7,494 bases of DNA. It comes from Cyanobacteria bacterium UBA11153. GTDB lineage: Bacteria; Cyanobacteriota; Cyanobacteriia; Cyanobacteriales; Coleofasciculaceae. The notes beneath the pieces were generated by a model. That model made no database searches. It was not told the origin of the DNA and saw nothing but the letters and a program-made list of their open reading frames with translations. Below, in pieces: positions 1 to 5,989 of the stretch. The position numbers were made by a program, and so were the translations under genes. The stretch covers positions 7,345-14,838 of the forward strand of contig DOIX01000115.1 of the NCBI GenBank assembly GCA_003511885.1, given 5' to 3'. Position 1 is the stretch's first letter, and each line of letters starts with the position of its first letter.

Positions 1-86
1 TTGTTGCCTTTCTTATCGCCCTCAAGCTAGGCTAACGCCACGCTCCGCTAACACCCCTACCAATCTCTCTATGCCCTAACCGCTGT

Positions 87-231
87 GGCGGTTGCTATAA
101 TTCTACGGCGGGTTTTCTGGCTTACTGACAATGGTGCAAGTTATGAGTTTTAACCGACTTTAGCTATTAGACAGTGGTTTTAACCACTGGCGGTTGTGCT
201 ATAAGTTGTTTCCACTGGTGCAAGTTATCAG
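87..231. repeat. Two degenerate direct copies of a GGCGGTTG..TGGTGCAAGTTAT unit
   Basis: Copy 1 (87-147) and copy 2 (189-231) share the start GGCGGTTGCTATAA (copy 2 has two extra bases, TG) and the exact 13-mer TGGTGCAAGTTAT, at 132-144 and 216-228. The middle parts differ in sequence and length. The perfect 8-bp hairpin at 172-189 lies between the copies. Function unknown. Confidence 0.6.
172..189. other. Perfect 8-bp hairpin CAGTGGTT/AACCACTG
   Basis: The arms 172-179 and 182-189 are exact reverse complements with a two-base centre. It lies 55 bases past the stop of the NACHT gene on that gene's transcript. It could end transcription, but no run of U follows on either strand, so it is not a canonical Rho-independent terminator. 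Confidence 0.4.
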
Positions 232-243
232 CTAATTATCATT

Positions 244-3200
244 CTAATTACCTGGAAGTTGTTGGTTATGCTTGTGAATCTCATAGAGTCGCCTCCCCAC
301 TTCGATGGGAATACCTGCGGCGGGAAGGAACATTTTCACGGCTTCCATACCACCTGCATAAAGAATACTCAAAAGATTTTTCCAGCTTTGCCATTGTTTG
401 GGGTTATTCTGGGGCATGGTTTGAAAGCCTTTGGTGAGGATATCGAGGATTTCTATATCTGAGGCTTGGGGGTTTTGTTGGTGCAGCTTTTCTAGTAGTT
501 GAGTGATATTTTTTAGGGCTTCTGTAATTTTTGGATCAGTAGCGTAGTTATTTTGTGTACCAATTTTAGTTACATCTTGGGAACCTTGATTAGGGGCAAA
601 GTTGACGTGTCCACTGAAGGTTGCGCCAGTGAAATCTTGTTTTGGTGTTTCTGACATTTTCTGGACTCCTTGGTTAATTTGTTGTAATTCGTTCAATACT
701 TGATTTTCGGTTAACTGTTGAGGGCTGACGACTGGGGGTAGTCGAGCGGTGAAGATTTCGTAGTTGTAGAATTGGCAGTTTTCTTGAATTCCTGAAATTG
801 CGCCAAGTGCGTCTTGTCCTGATTCAGTCGGAATGAGGGCAAGAAGATTGGGGAGGATGTGGGCAACACACTCTCTCTGGAAGTCTCCCAAAATACCTGC
901 AATATCGTTGCGGCTTCGCAAATATGGATCATTCTCAAGAATGTCAAAAAAATATGGAATTGCAGGCTCGGATTGCATTTTACCTAGTATTTTAATTGCT
1001 GTTCCTGTACTATCTAAATTAGAGGTTTTAAGAATATAGATCAAATCTGGAATTACGCTTTCATCACCAATTTTTCCCAAGGCAAAAATAGCTTCTTCCT
1101 TAAGGTAACCACTTGATTTCGCTAAAAAACGATGCAATTCTGGGATAGCCTTTTTACTGCCGATTTCTCCCAAGGCATTTATTACGCTCCAGCATTCATC
1201 ATCAGATGTTCCTGAAACGTATTGAAGATAACTAATCAATTCTGGAACAACAGCCTCATCAGCTATGAAACCAAGTGTATAGGCTGCTTTACTACGAATA
1301 TTACTACTGCAATCTCGTAATCTCTTGATAAGACCTATGACCGCATCTTTATCTCCAATGTCACCTAGTGCATCCACTGCATACCAACGAACACTTTCAT
1401 TTGAATCTTCAAGAAGAGAAAGCAAAGAATTGACAGCTCTTTGGCTACCGATATCGGCAAGTGCAGAAGCTCCAGATCTACGTAATTGATTAGCTCTAGC
1501 TATATCATTACTTGGTTTTTTAAGGAAATCAATTAAACCGTCTATAGAACTTTCATCACGGATTTTGCCTAATACTATTGCAGCACTGTTTCGGACATCA
1601 TCACTGTCATCTTGTAGAAGTCTCAGTAATCCTGAAGTCGCACTACAATCACCAATAAACAGTAACCCATGAGCTACACCCCAACGTACATCAGGATCTG
1701 GACTATCAATCAAATTCAACAATATTGGAATATCCTCTACTCCTCCGTATCGTTCTAAGTCAGACATAGCATTCCAGAGAACTTTAGGTTTCGGATCTTC
1801 AATAAGCCTGCATACCTCTCCATACTTAGGGGAAGATCTGAAACCAGGCTTTATACTGTGATTGTCTACATTTTCTCGGCATGAAAGTTGTGACTTGATT
1901 GTAGTGTTTGATTCTGATTTATCAAGAGGTGTTGCGTACTTTAAAAGCCTAACCTTAAACCACTCCGGTATCTCCAACCCACTCACCATCCCCACCGTCT
2001 GCACCTGAAACTTCGGCTTCACCTCCCCCGCCAACCTCGCCCCCAACTGCAAATCCACAGCCAAAGCCAACCTTACCACCCGCACCGCCTGCACCTCATC
2101 CTTCAGCAACGCCAACATCAGCGCCACAGGTTCCGTCCATTTGAGATAATTCAAAAAGAAATGCTGCAACCTCCCATCATCGATCACATCAGGATGACGA
2201 TTTTCCACCATTATCAGTAAGGCTTCCGCCGCATAATATTCCTGAAATAATTGGTGATGAAATTCAATTTCCCTCCTATCAGCCGCCACTTGCAAAAACT
2301 GAGTGTTAAGCAAATCTTTGATAAATTTTTTAGCTTTATCTCCTGGTGCATTTACCCGATGCGTTAACAATCCTTCCAGTAGTTTTGCTGCTTTTTCCTT
2401 AGAAATAGTCAGCCATTTCTCCGTCGGCTTGTCTAGGTGTCCTTGCAACATCATAAAACCAAGATGCTCCAACAGCTCTGACTTCCATTCCCAGAAATCC
2501 TCAGAGACTTTCACATCCTGTTTCCGGCTTTGACAAGAATCATCAAATGCCCGAAACAACTCCCCCTTACTCCGAGGAATCCGCTGCGTTTGCGGATCGA
2601 ATACTTCGCACAACATCTTCAACAATAAGGGAGTTTCCGCCACTTCCCGCAAACGATTCTCTAATTGCCGTAATAATAAATCCCCATACTCCGGCAAATA
2701 CTTCCCCACAAATTCCCGCATTTGCGTATCAGTCAGTGGAGTCATTTCCAACTTTTTCTCAATTCCCAAATCACCCCCCACCGCCAAATCCCGTGTGGTG
2801 AAAATCATCGGCGTATGGGGATTATCATTCCGAAAATCCTCCAATTTATCCCGCAACTCCTTTGATGGGATTTCATTCACCCCATCCAGTAATAAAAATA
2901 ATTTTCCTTCTAATAGCCAATTATCGATTTGTTCAGTAGTAACGGACAATTTACCCTGTCGAAATTCTGCACGAATCGCCTCCAAAATTGGACGATTCGA
3001 CTTCAACTGCAGGAATACCGGAATTTTTACCTCTCCCCAAACCCCTCTCCTAAGAGGCGAGGGGCTTAAATCCAACTCCCCCTCTCCTCGCAGGAGAGGG
3101 GGCTGGGGGGAGAGGTTTCCCCGTAACAAAGCGCTTAAATCCAACTCCCCCTCTCCTCCTGACAAAGCGCTTAAATCTTGCTCCCCCTCTCCTCGCAGGA

Positions 3201-3513
3201 GAGGGGGCTGGGGGGAGAGGTTTGCCATCTCCAACAACAACCGCTTCAGCGTTGTCGATTTTCCGGAACCAGGTTTACCCAACAGCAACACATGATTACT
3301 TGCATATTTCTGCAAACCCTCTAAAACCGGAAATCTCTCCACCCGCTGCTTTTGTTCCCTGAATTCCCCACCTTCCCTTTCCTCCCGCACCACCGTTTGT
3401 GCTTCCAACACCATATCAATCGCATCCGTCACCGTATACCGAGATAATGTCTCGCGGTAACGGGGACTAGTGCGAACAAATTCTAAATAAGGAGAAAAAT
3501 CAACATCTACCAT
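244..3513 (-). CDS. NACHT-HEAT repeat STAND NTPase
   Basis: This is probably a cytoplasmic signal-transducing ATPase (STAND/NLR-like); related bacterial NACHT proteins act in phage defence. Residues 1-70 match the short N-terminus of cyanobacterial NACHT proteins (YTVTDA at 26-31). Walker A is GKPGSGKST (79-87), Walker B is LFLLLDGVNE (205-214), the sensor-type FTTR is at 238-241, and TPLLLKMLCEVF is at 294-305. FHHQLFQEYYAAE (418-430) marks the end of the winged-helix part. About ten HEAT repeats fill about 563-893, with ALGDIGD-like helix ends. Residues 930-1089 form a Gln/Asn-rich linker and a helical module containing GGMEAVK, resembling C-terminal ends of other cyanobacterial NACHT and pentapeptide proteins. 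Residues 98-162 are a repeat-derived insert between Walker A and B. Without it, the Walker A-B distance returns to about 60 residues, as is usual. The ATG at 3513 has no clear Shine-Dalgarno but gives the expected family N-terminus. The frame is intact. Family call is firm; the defence role is inferred. Confidence 0.93.
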   Translation of the reverse strand: MVDVDFSPYLEFVRTSPRYRETLSRYTVTDAIDMVLEAQTVVREEREGGEFREQKQRVERFPVLEGLQKYASNHVLLLGKPGSGKSTTLKRLLLEMANLSPQPPLLRGEGEQDLSALSGGEGELDLSALLRGNLSPQPPLLRGEGELDLSPSPLRRGVWGEVKIPVFLQLKSNRPILEAIRAEFRQGKLSVTTEQIDNWLLEGKLFLLLDGVNEIPSKELRDKLEDFRNDNPHTPMIFTTRDLAVGGDLGIEKKLEMTPLTDTQMREFVGKYLPEYGDLLLRQLENRLREVAETPLLLKMLCEVFDPQTQRIPRSKGELFRAFDDSCQSRKQDVKVSEDFWEWKSELLEHLGFMMLQGHLDKPTEKWLTISKEKAAKLLEGLLTHRVNAPGDKAKKFIKDLLNTQFLQVAADRREIEFHHQLFQEYYAAEALLIMVENRHPDVIDDGRLQHFFLNYLKWTEPVALMLALLKDEVQAVRVVRLALAVDLQLGARLAGEVKPKFQVQTVGMVSGLEIPEWFKVRLLKYATPLDKSESNTTIKSQLSCRENVDNHSIKPGFRSSPKYGEVCRLIEDPKPKVLWNAMSDLERYGGVEDIPILLNLIDSPDPDVRWGVAHGLLFIGDCSATSGLLRLLQDDSDDVRNSAAIVLGKIRDESSIDGLIDFLKKPSNDIARANQLRRSGASALADIGSQRAVNSLLSLLEDSNESVRWYAVDALGDIGDKDAVIGLIKRLRDCSSNIRSKAAYTLGFIADEAVVPELISYLQYVSGTSDDECWSVINALGEIGSKKAIPELHRFLAKSSGYLKEEAIFALGKIGDESVIPDLIYILKTSNLDSTGTAIKILGKMQSEPAIPYFFDILENDPYLRSRNDIAGILGDFQRECVAHILPNLLALIPTESGQDALGAISGIQENCQFYNYEIFTARLPPVVSPQQLTENQVLNELQQINQGVQKMSETPKQDFTGATFSGHVNFAPNQGSQDVTKIGTQNNYATDPKITEALKNITQLLEKLHQQNPQASDIEILDILTKGFQTMPQNNPKQWQSWKNLLSILYAGGMEAVKMFLPAAGIPIEVGRRLYEIHKHNQQLPGN
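3042..3064. repeat. Related short palindrome at the edge of the insert
   Basis: CCCCTC (3042-3047) pairs with GAGGGG (3059-3064) and CCT (3049-3051) pairs with AGG (3055-3057), with one mismatch and loop AAG. Preceded by CTCTCCCCAAA, it is a second subtype of the same repeat class. It encodes the PSPLRRGVWGEV end of the insert on the minus strand. Confidence 0.75.
3076..3118. repeat. 43-bp palindromic repeat, copy A
   Basis: It has a perfect 11-bp stem, CCCCCTCTCCT (3078-3088) against AGGAGAGGGGG (3092-3102), with loop CGC. A tail CTGGGGGGAGAGGTTT follows. It is identical over 43 bases to copy B at 3181-3223. Confidence 0.9.
3181..3223. repeat. 43-bp palindromic repeat, copy B
   Basis: It is identical to copy A, with stem arms 3183-3193 and 3197-3207. 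The offset from copy A is 105 bases, exactly 35 codons, so both copies are translated in the same frame as NLSPQPPLLRGEGE. Confidence 0.9.
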
Positions 3514-3563
3514 CGGTAGCTAAATAGCACAGCTTATGTTCTATATTACTAAACATCTAAAAA

Positions 3564-3630
3564 GTTCGTAGTAAGCACTAAAGTGCTTAAAAGTACAAGT
3601 TTTTGGGGCACTGAAGTGCCTACTACGAAC
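3564..3630. repeat. 67-bp Y-shaped palindromic element between the Uma2 and NACHT genes
   Basis: The outer arms GTTCGTAGTA (3564-3573) and TACTACGAAC (3621-3630) are perfect 10-bp inverted repeats. They enclose two hairpins with the same core, AGCACT-AA-AGTGCT (3574-3587) and GGCACT-GA-AGTGCC (3607-3620). The halves also pair with each other over 23 bases with three mismatches. Elements ending in GTTCGTAGT are dispersed in cyanobacterial genomes. It begins 6 bases after the Uma2 stop codon on that transcript, so it may act as an RNA stem structure, but it lacks a following U-run. No target-site duplication is evident. Confidence 0.8.
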
Positions 3631-3636
3631 AAGGGT

Positions 3637-4455
3637 TTAAATCCGATCCGGATCGATTCCTTGCGATCGCAAATATGCTGCTAATCGCTCTTTCTGTTGC
3701 TCTGCGAGATCCGCTCGTTGCTTTTCGGCTTCAGCTCGTTGTCTTTCCTGTTCGGTATGAAGGCGTTCTAATTTAGCTTGTTCGCTACCTGTCAGCAATA
3801 AATTTCCCTCACTATCCCACCAACGTAACCATCGCTGTGTTTGATTTTGATAGCTCCCTTCCCATACACCTAATTCTACTCCCATTAAGTCAATTGGATA
3901 ATGTCCGCGTTCGTTTGGCTCTAAGCGGCGATAGCGAGTATTTACCCAATTGTATACTTCTAATTGACTGGTTTTAATGATGTAAATAGCGTAGTAAGGA
4001 ATCCGGACAATTTGTTCGTATACCCAAAACTTTCCGGGTTTTTGGCTAATACCTTCTGCCGTGCGCGATAAGGGAGTATTATCTTTTTCTTCTGAACCAT
4101 CTCCACTGGCAAATTCAATGGCAATTAGTGGCACAATATACTCGCGCCATAGCACGTAAGATCGGCGAATTTGCCCATCTAATAGGGGGGGAACATTGGG
4201 GACGTAAAACCAGTCAGGAGCTTCTGCACCGCGTTCTGGAGGTTCGGTTTCGCGCCAGTAGATACCACTATCTTGTCCGATGGCATATTGTCCGTCGGGA
4301 TGGAGAGTTTGAAGTGTAGTTTCGAGGGAATCGGTAAGGAGGATACTTTGAGGATGTTCTTGAAAGTTTTTCACAAATGTGCCATCGGATTCAGGGAGTT
4401 GGGTATGATCGGGAAATGCGGGAGGCAAGGTTGTGGGAGTGAGACTTTGGGTCAT
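3637..4455 (-). CDS. Uma2 family (DUF820) PD-(D/E)XK endonuclease-like protein
   Basis: The protein has 272 residues and belongs to the Uma2 / putative restriction endonuclease family, which is greatly expanded in cyanobacteria and has no settled biological role. Family landmarks are SDGTFVKNFQEHPQS (23-37), APDWFYVPNVPP (79-90) with candidate acidic D81, PLIAIEFASGDGSEEKD (109-125) with candidate E114, and GKFWVYEQ (141-148). WLRWWDSEGNLLLTG (209-223) closes the core. Residues 226-265 are a Glu/Gln/Arg/Lys-rich coiled coil (EQERQRAEAEKQRADLAEQQ), followed by the usual ending LRSQGIDPDRI. Length and both ends match complete family members. The ATG at 4455 lacks a Shine-Dalgarno sequence. It is divergent from the rpn-type gene across 335 bases and sits upstream of the NACHT gene on the same strand. 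Family assignment is firm; nuclease activity and substrate are not shown. Confidence 0.92.
   Translation of the reverse strand: MTQSLTPTTLPPAFPDHTQLPESDGTFVKNFQEHPQSILLTDSLETTLQTLHPDGQYAIGQDSGIYWRETEPPERGAEAPDWFYVPNVPPLLDGQIRRSYVLWREYIVPLIAIEFASGDGSEEKDNTPLSRTAEGISQKPGKFWVYEQIVRIPYYAIYIIKTSQLEVYNWVNTRYRRLEPNERGHYPIDLMGVELGVWEGSYQNQTQRWLRWWDSEGNLLLTGSEQAKLERLHTEQERQRAEAEKQRADLAEQQKERLAAYLRSQGIDPDRI
3663..3670. repeat. HIP1 palindrome
   Basis: GCGATCGC inside the 3' part of the Uma2 gene. This octamer is strongly over-represented in many cyanobacterial genomes. Confidence 0.9.
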
Positions 4456-4623
4456 AGTTTGTCAACTATCCGATTATGAAAGGACAGATGCTCTATTACA
4501 TGATAGCGATTTTTGAGTAATTTGTGTAGCTTAACAGAGGTAGATCTTAAAAGTGAAAAGGAAACGGGTAACAGGGAATCAAAAAATTAATTATTTTATC
4601 CGCAAATGCTTCACCCTTCCATG

Positions 4624-4643
4624 ATTTATGCAAGAGGTCTAAT
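4624..4643. repeat. Solitary MITE-like end upstream of the rpn-type gene
   Basis: ATTTATGCAAGAGGTCTAAT matches the right end of the element at 5844-5863 in 17 of 20 positions. Its AAGAGGTCTAAT part is the exact reverse complement of ATTAGACCTCTT at 5739-5750. A partner end at 4541-4548 (TAGATCTT) is possible but weak. Confidence 0.6.
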
Positions 4644-4779
4644 GGCTAATTGTTAATGGCAAAAAAAATGATTATTGGCAATTATATCGATGAATCTATA
4701 ACTGGTAATTTAGGATATTTATATAAAATATATGATTTTTTCTGATAAAATTTAAAATGAGATTACTTTAGGCGAAACC

Positions 4780-4784
4780 GGGAG
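4780..4784 (+). promoter_or_regulatory. Shine-Dalgarno site of the rpn-type gene
   Basis: GGGAG ends 6 bases before the ATG at 4791. It is the only clear ribosome binding site in the window and fixes that start. Confidence 0.8.
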
Positions 4785-4790
4785 AAAAAT

Positions 4791-5735
4791 ATGAGATTCA
4801 TTAGCCCCAAGGTGGATTATGCCTTTAAAAAAATATTTGGTTCGGAACAAAGTAAGGAAATATTAATCAGCTTTCTCAATGCCATCGTCTATGGTGGACA
4901 AAAAGTCATTCAATCCTTAACCATTGTCAACCCCTATAACCCTGGTCAAGTCCTCACATTAAAGGACACCTATTTAGATGTCAAAGCTGTTTTGGCTGAT
5001 GACTCGATTGTCGTCATAGAAATGCAAATCGCCAGGGTTAGTGCTTTTAGCAAACGGGTAATTTATAACCTGGGTAAAGCTTATAGAAATCAGATGGAAA
5101 TAGAGGAAGATTATTTAAGTCTCACCCCAGTAATTGCCGTTACTATCACCGATTTTATCTTATTTAACCAAAGTCCCAATGTAATTAGCCAATTTCGGTT
5201 TCATGAAACTACGCAAAATTTTTACTATCCTGACACGGAATTGCAGCTAATCTTTATCGAATTACCAAAATTCAAGAAGATTTTATCAGAGTTAAACAGT
5301 TTAAGCGATAAATGGATTTATTTCATTAAACAAGCCGCCACTTTGGAGGAAATACCAGAAATATTAGGAGAAGTGAGTGAAATAGAACTAGCCTTAAATA
5401 TTGCTAACCAAGCCAAAATGACCGTAGAAGAATTGGAAGCAGTAGATCGCAGAAGTATCCTCTTGCAAGATGAAAAAGGAAGGCTAGCTTATGCAAAGGA
5501 AGAAGGACGACTTGAAGGGAAAGAAGAAGGAAAAGCCGAAGGACTAAAAGAAGGACAAATTCAACAATCCCTCTCTCTGGCAATCCGTTTAATGAGAAAG
5601 CGTTTTGGCAAAATACCAGAGACAATAATCAGTAAAGTTGAAGGCTTACCTTTGGATGCTTTAGAAAGTTTAACAGAGGAGATTTTAGATTTTCAGAGTT
5701 TGGAGGATTTATCAAATTGGCTGGACGAGCGATAA
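4791..5735 (+). CDS. Rpn family recombination-promoting nuclease / PD-(D/E)XK transposase-like protein
   Basis: The protein has 314 residues and belongs to the PDDEXK_2 / TIGR01784 family, whose E. coli Rpn relatives are DNA endonucleases that promote RecA-independent recombination. The N-terminus RFISPKVDYAFKKIFGSE (2-19) is diagnostic. The nuclease core is LDVK (62-65) with D63, followed by VVIEMQ (74-79) with E77 and Q79, a D...ExQ arrangement in which Q takes the usual Lys place, as is common in this family. Residues 235-256 are a Gly/Glu/Lys-rich EGRLEGKEEGKAEG linker typical of these proteins. Residues 258-312 (LAIRLMRKRFGKIPE to FQSLEDLSNWL) resemble DUF4351. The ORF appears full length. 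It is flanked by MITE-like ends at 4624-4643 and 5739-5863. Family is secure; whether this copy is active is inferred from intact motifs. Confidence 0.93.
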   Translation: MRFISPKVDYAFKKIFGSEQSKEILISFLNAIVYGGQKVIQSLTIVNPYNPGQVLTLKDTYLDVKAVLADDSIVVIEMQIARVSAFSKRVIYNLGKAYRNQMEIEEDYLSLTPVIAVTITDFILFNQSPNVISQFRFHETTQNFYYPDTELQLIFIELPKFKKILSELNSLSDKWIYFIKQAATLEEIPEILGEVSEIELALNIANQAKMTVEELEAVDRRSILLQDEKGRLAYAKEEGRLEGKEEGKAEGLKEGQIQQSLSLAIRLMRKRFGKIPETIISKVEGLPLDALESLTEEILDFQSLEDLSNWLDER

Positions 5736-5738
5736 GAT

Positions 5739-5863
5739 ATTAGACCTCTTATCTAAGTGGATTTTTGCCCCCTAACCCCCTAAGCTCGGAGGAACTTGAA
5801 TTGAAAGTCCCCCAGAATTGGGGGATTTAGGGGGCATTCTCGGATTTATGGAAGATGTCTATT
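5739..5863. mobile_element. Candidate 125-bp MITE with TA-flanked inverted ends
   Basis: The left arm 5739-5780 and the reverse complement of 5820-5863 align without gaps for 37 columns with 24 matches. After a 2-base gap, five more C residues match. The tips are TA-GACCTCTT (5741-5750) and AAGATGTC-TA (5852-5861), so the outer TA could be a duplicated TA target as in IS630/Tc1-mariner elements. The inner arms are GCCCCCTAACCCCC (5767-5780) and GGGGGATTTAGGGGGC (5820-5835). It carries no coding capacity. Four bases separate it from the rpn-type stop codon. Confidence 0.6.
5809..5824. repeat. Inner hairpin CCCCCA-GAAT-TGGGGG
   Basis: It is a perfect 6-bp stem with a four-base loop. Together with the GCCCCCTAA arms it belongs to a palindrome type widely dispersed between cyanobacterial genes. 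It could fold in the 3' region of the rpn-type transcript, but no U-run follows. Confidence 0.7.
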
Positions 5864-5885
5864 ACTTTCTCAAATGGGGGAACTT

Positions 5886-5893
5886 GCGATCGC
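5886..5893. repeat. HIP1 palindrome
   Basis: GCGATCGC between the MITE-like element and the secreted-protein gene. Confidence 0.9.
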
Positions 5894-5940
5894 AGTATAT
5901 ACGTCTTCAATATCTGTATACTCCATTCACTCCTAATTCT

Positions 5941-5957
5941 TAGGGATCTACTCCCTA
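5941..5957 (+). other. Small hairpin upstream of the secreted-protein gene
   Basis: TAGGGA-TCTAC-TCCCTA is a perfect 6-bp stem ending 32 bases before the ATG at 5990. If transcription starts at the TATACT candidate (5917-5922), the hairpin lies in the 5' leader. No regulatory role can be assigned. Confidence 0.3.
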
Positions 5958-5989
5958 CTATGAGCTAGCTTGCTCCACTAATATATACT

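Larger units (their letters stand above)
1..243. other. Gene-free repeat-rich region downstream of the NACHT gene
   Basis: No credible reading frame is present. The stretch holds a GGCTAACGCCACGCT-type dispersed cyanobacterial sequence at 30-54, a perfect hairpin AACCGC-TGTG-GCGGTT at 78-93, and a second perfect hairpin CAGTGGTT-TT-AACCACTG at 172-189. It also holds two degenerate copies of a longer unit (87-147 and 189-231). Each unit copy begins GGCGGTTG(TG)CTATAA and ends TGGTGCAAGTTAT(G/C)AG. The 9-mer GTTTTAACC occurs at 147-155 and again at 177-185. This could be the decayed end of an insertion sequence or a structured RNA. I do not recognise a named family. Confidence 0.6.
3028..3223. 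repeat. In-frame cluster of dispersed palindromic repeats inside the NACHT domain
   Basis: About 195 bases (65 codons) of low-complexity repeat interrupt the NACHT coding sequence without breaking frame. Reading with the gene, the cluster is a full unit (NLSPQPPLLRGEGEQDLSAL), a truncated unit (SGGEGELDLSALLRG), a second full unit (NLSPQPPLLRGEGELDLS) and a different terminal unit (PSPLRRGVWGEV). GCTTAAATC recurs at 3064-3072, 3133-3141 and 3169-3177. Similar CCCCCTCTCCT/AGGAGAGGGGG palindromes are dispersed, mostly between genes, in many cyanobacteria. Confidence 0.88.
4456..4790. other. AT-rich divergent intergenic region
   Basis: This 335-base spacer separates the Uma2 and rpn-type gene starts and should hold promoters for both. 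It contains a single MITE-like end at 4624-4643 and loosely repeated TAATGGC/TAATTG/TGGCAATTA words (4640-4710). A weak plus-strand promoter candidate is TTGGCA (4675-4680) with TATAAC (4697-4702), spacer 16; another possible -10 is TAAAAT at 4746-4751. No convincing gene is present; the longest ATG frame I traced by eye has 15 codons (4476-4520). Confidence 0.6.

Noticed and set aside
87..231. CRISPR remnant
   Set aside because: Only two degenerate copies with shared words at both ends of a longer unit; no constant repeat-spacer pattern.
3028..3223. CRISPR array
   Set aside because: Repeats are palindromic, of different subtypes and unequal in length, without unique spacers of constant size, and lie inside a coding frame.
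2795..3295. Plus-strand open frame of 166 codons opposite the NACHT gene
   Set aside because: It is the antisense of conserved NACHT motifs and stays open largely because the palindromic repeats read through on both strands (SPSPRRRGGWGER). No start signal or family resemblance.
4460..4465. Perfect TTGACA -35 box on the minus strand before the Uma2 gene
   Set aside because: It ends 4 bases before the ATG, so the -10 would fall inside the gene, and no TATAAT-like sequence lies at the right distance.
4476..4520. 15-codon plus-strand frame in the divergent spacer
   Set aside because: Too short, no ribosome binding site and no family features.
5404..5625. Leucine-rich minus-strand frame that looks like a membrane protein
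   Set aside because: It is the antisense of the Glu/Lys/Gly-rich linker of the rpn-type gene; such codons give Leu/Phe/Ser on the opposite strand.
3637..5735. Toxin-antitoxin or restriction-modification pair
   Set aside because: No methyltransferase, specificity subunit or small antitoxin gene is present; the two nuclease-fold genes are divergent and full length.
5731..5753. GATAAGA...TCTTATC hairpin as the terminator of the rpn-type gene
   Set aside because: The stem is only 7 A/T-rich pairs overlapping the stop codon, with no U-run directly after it. The MITE ends explain part of the symmetry better.
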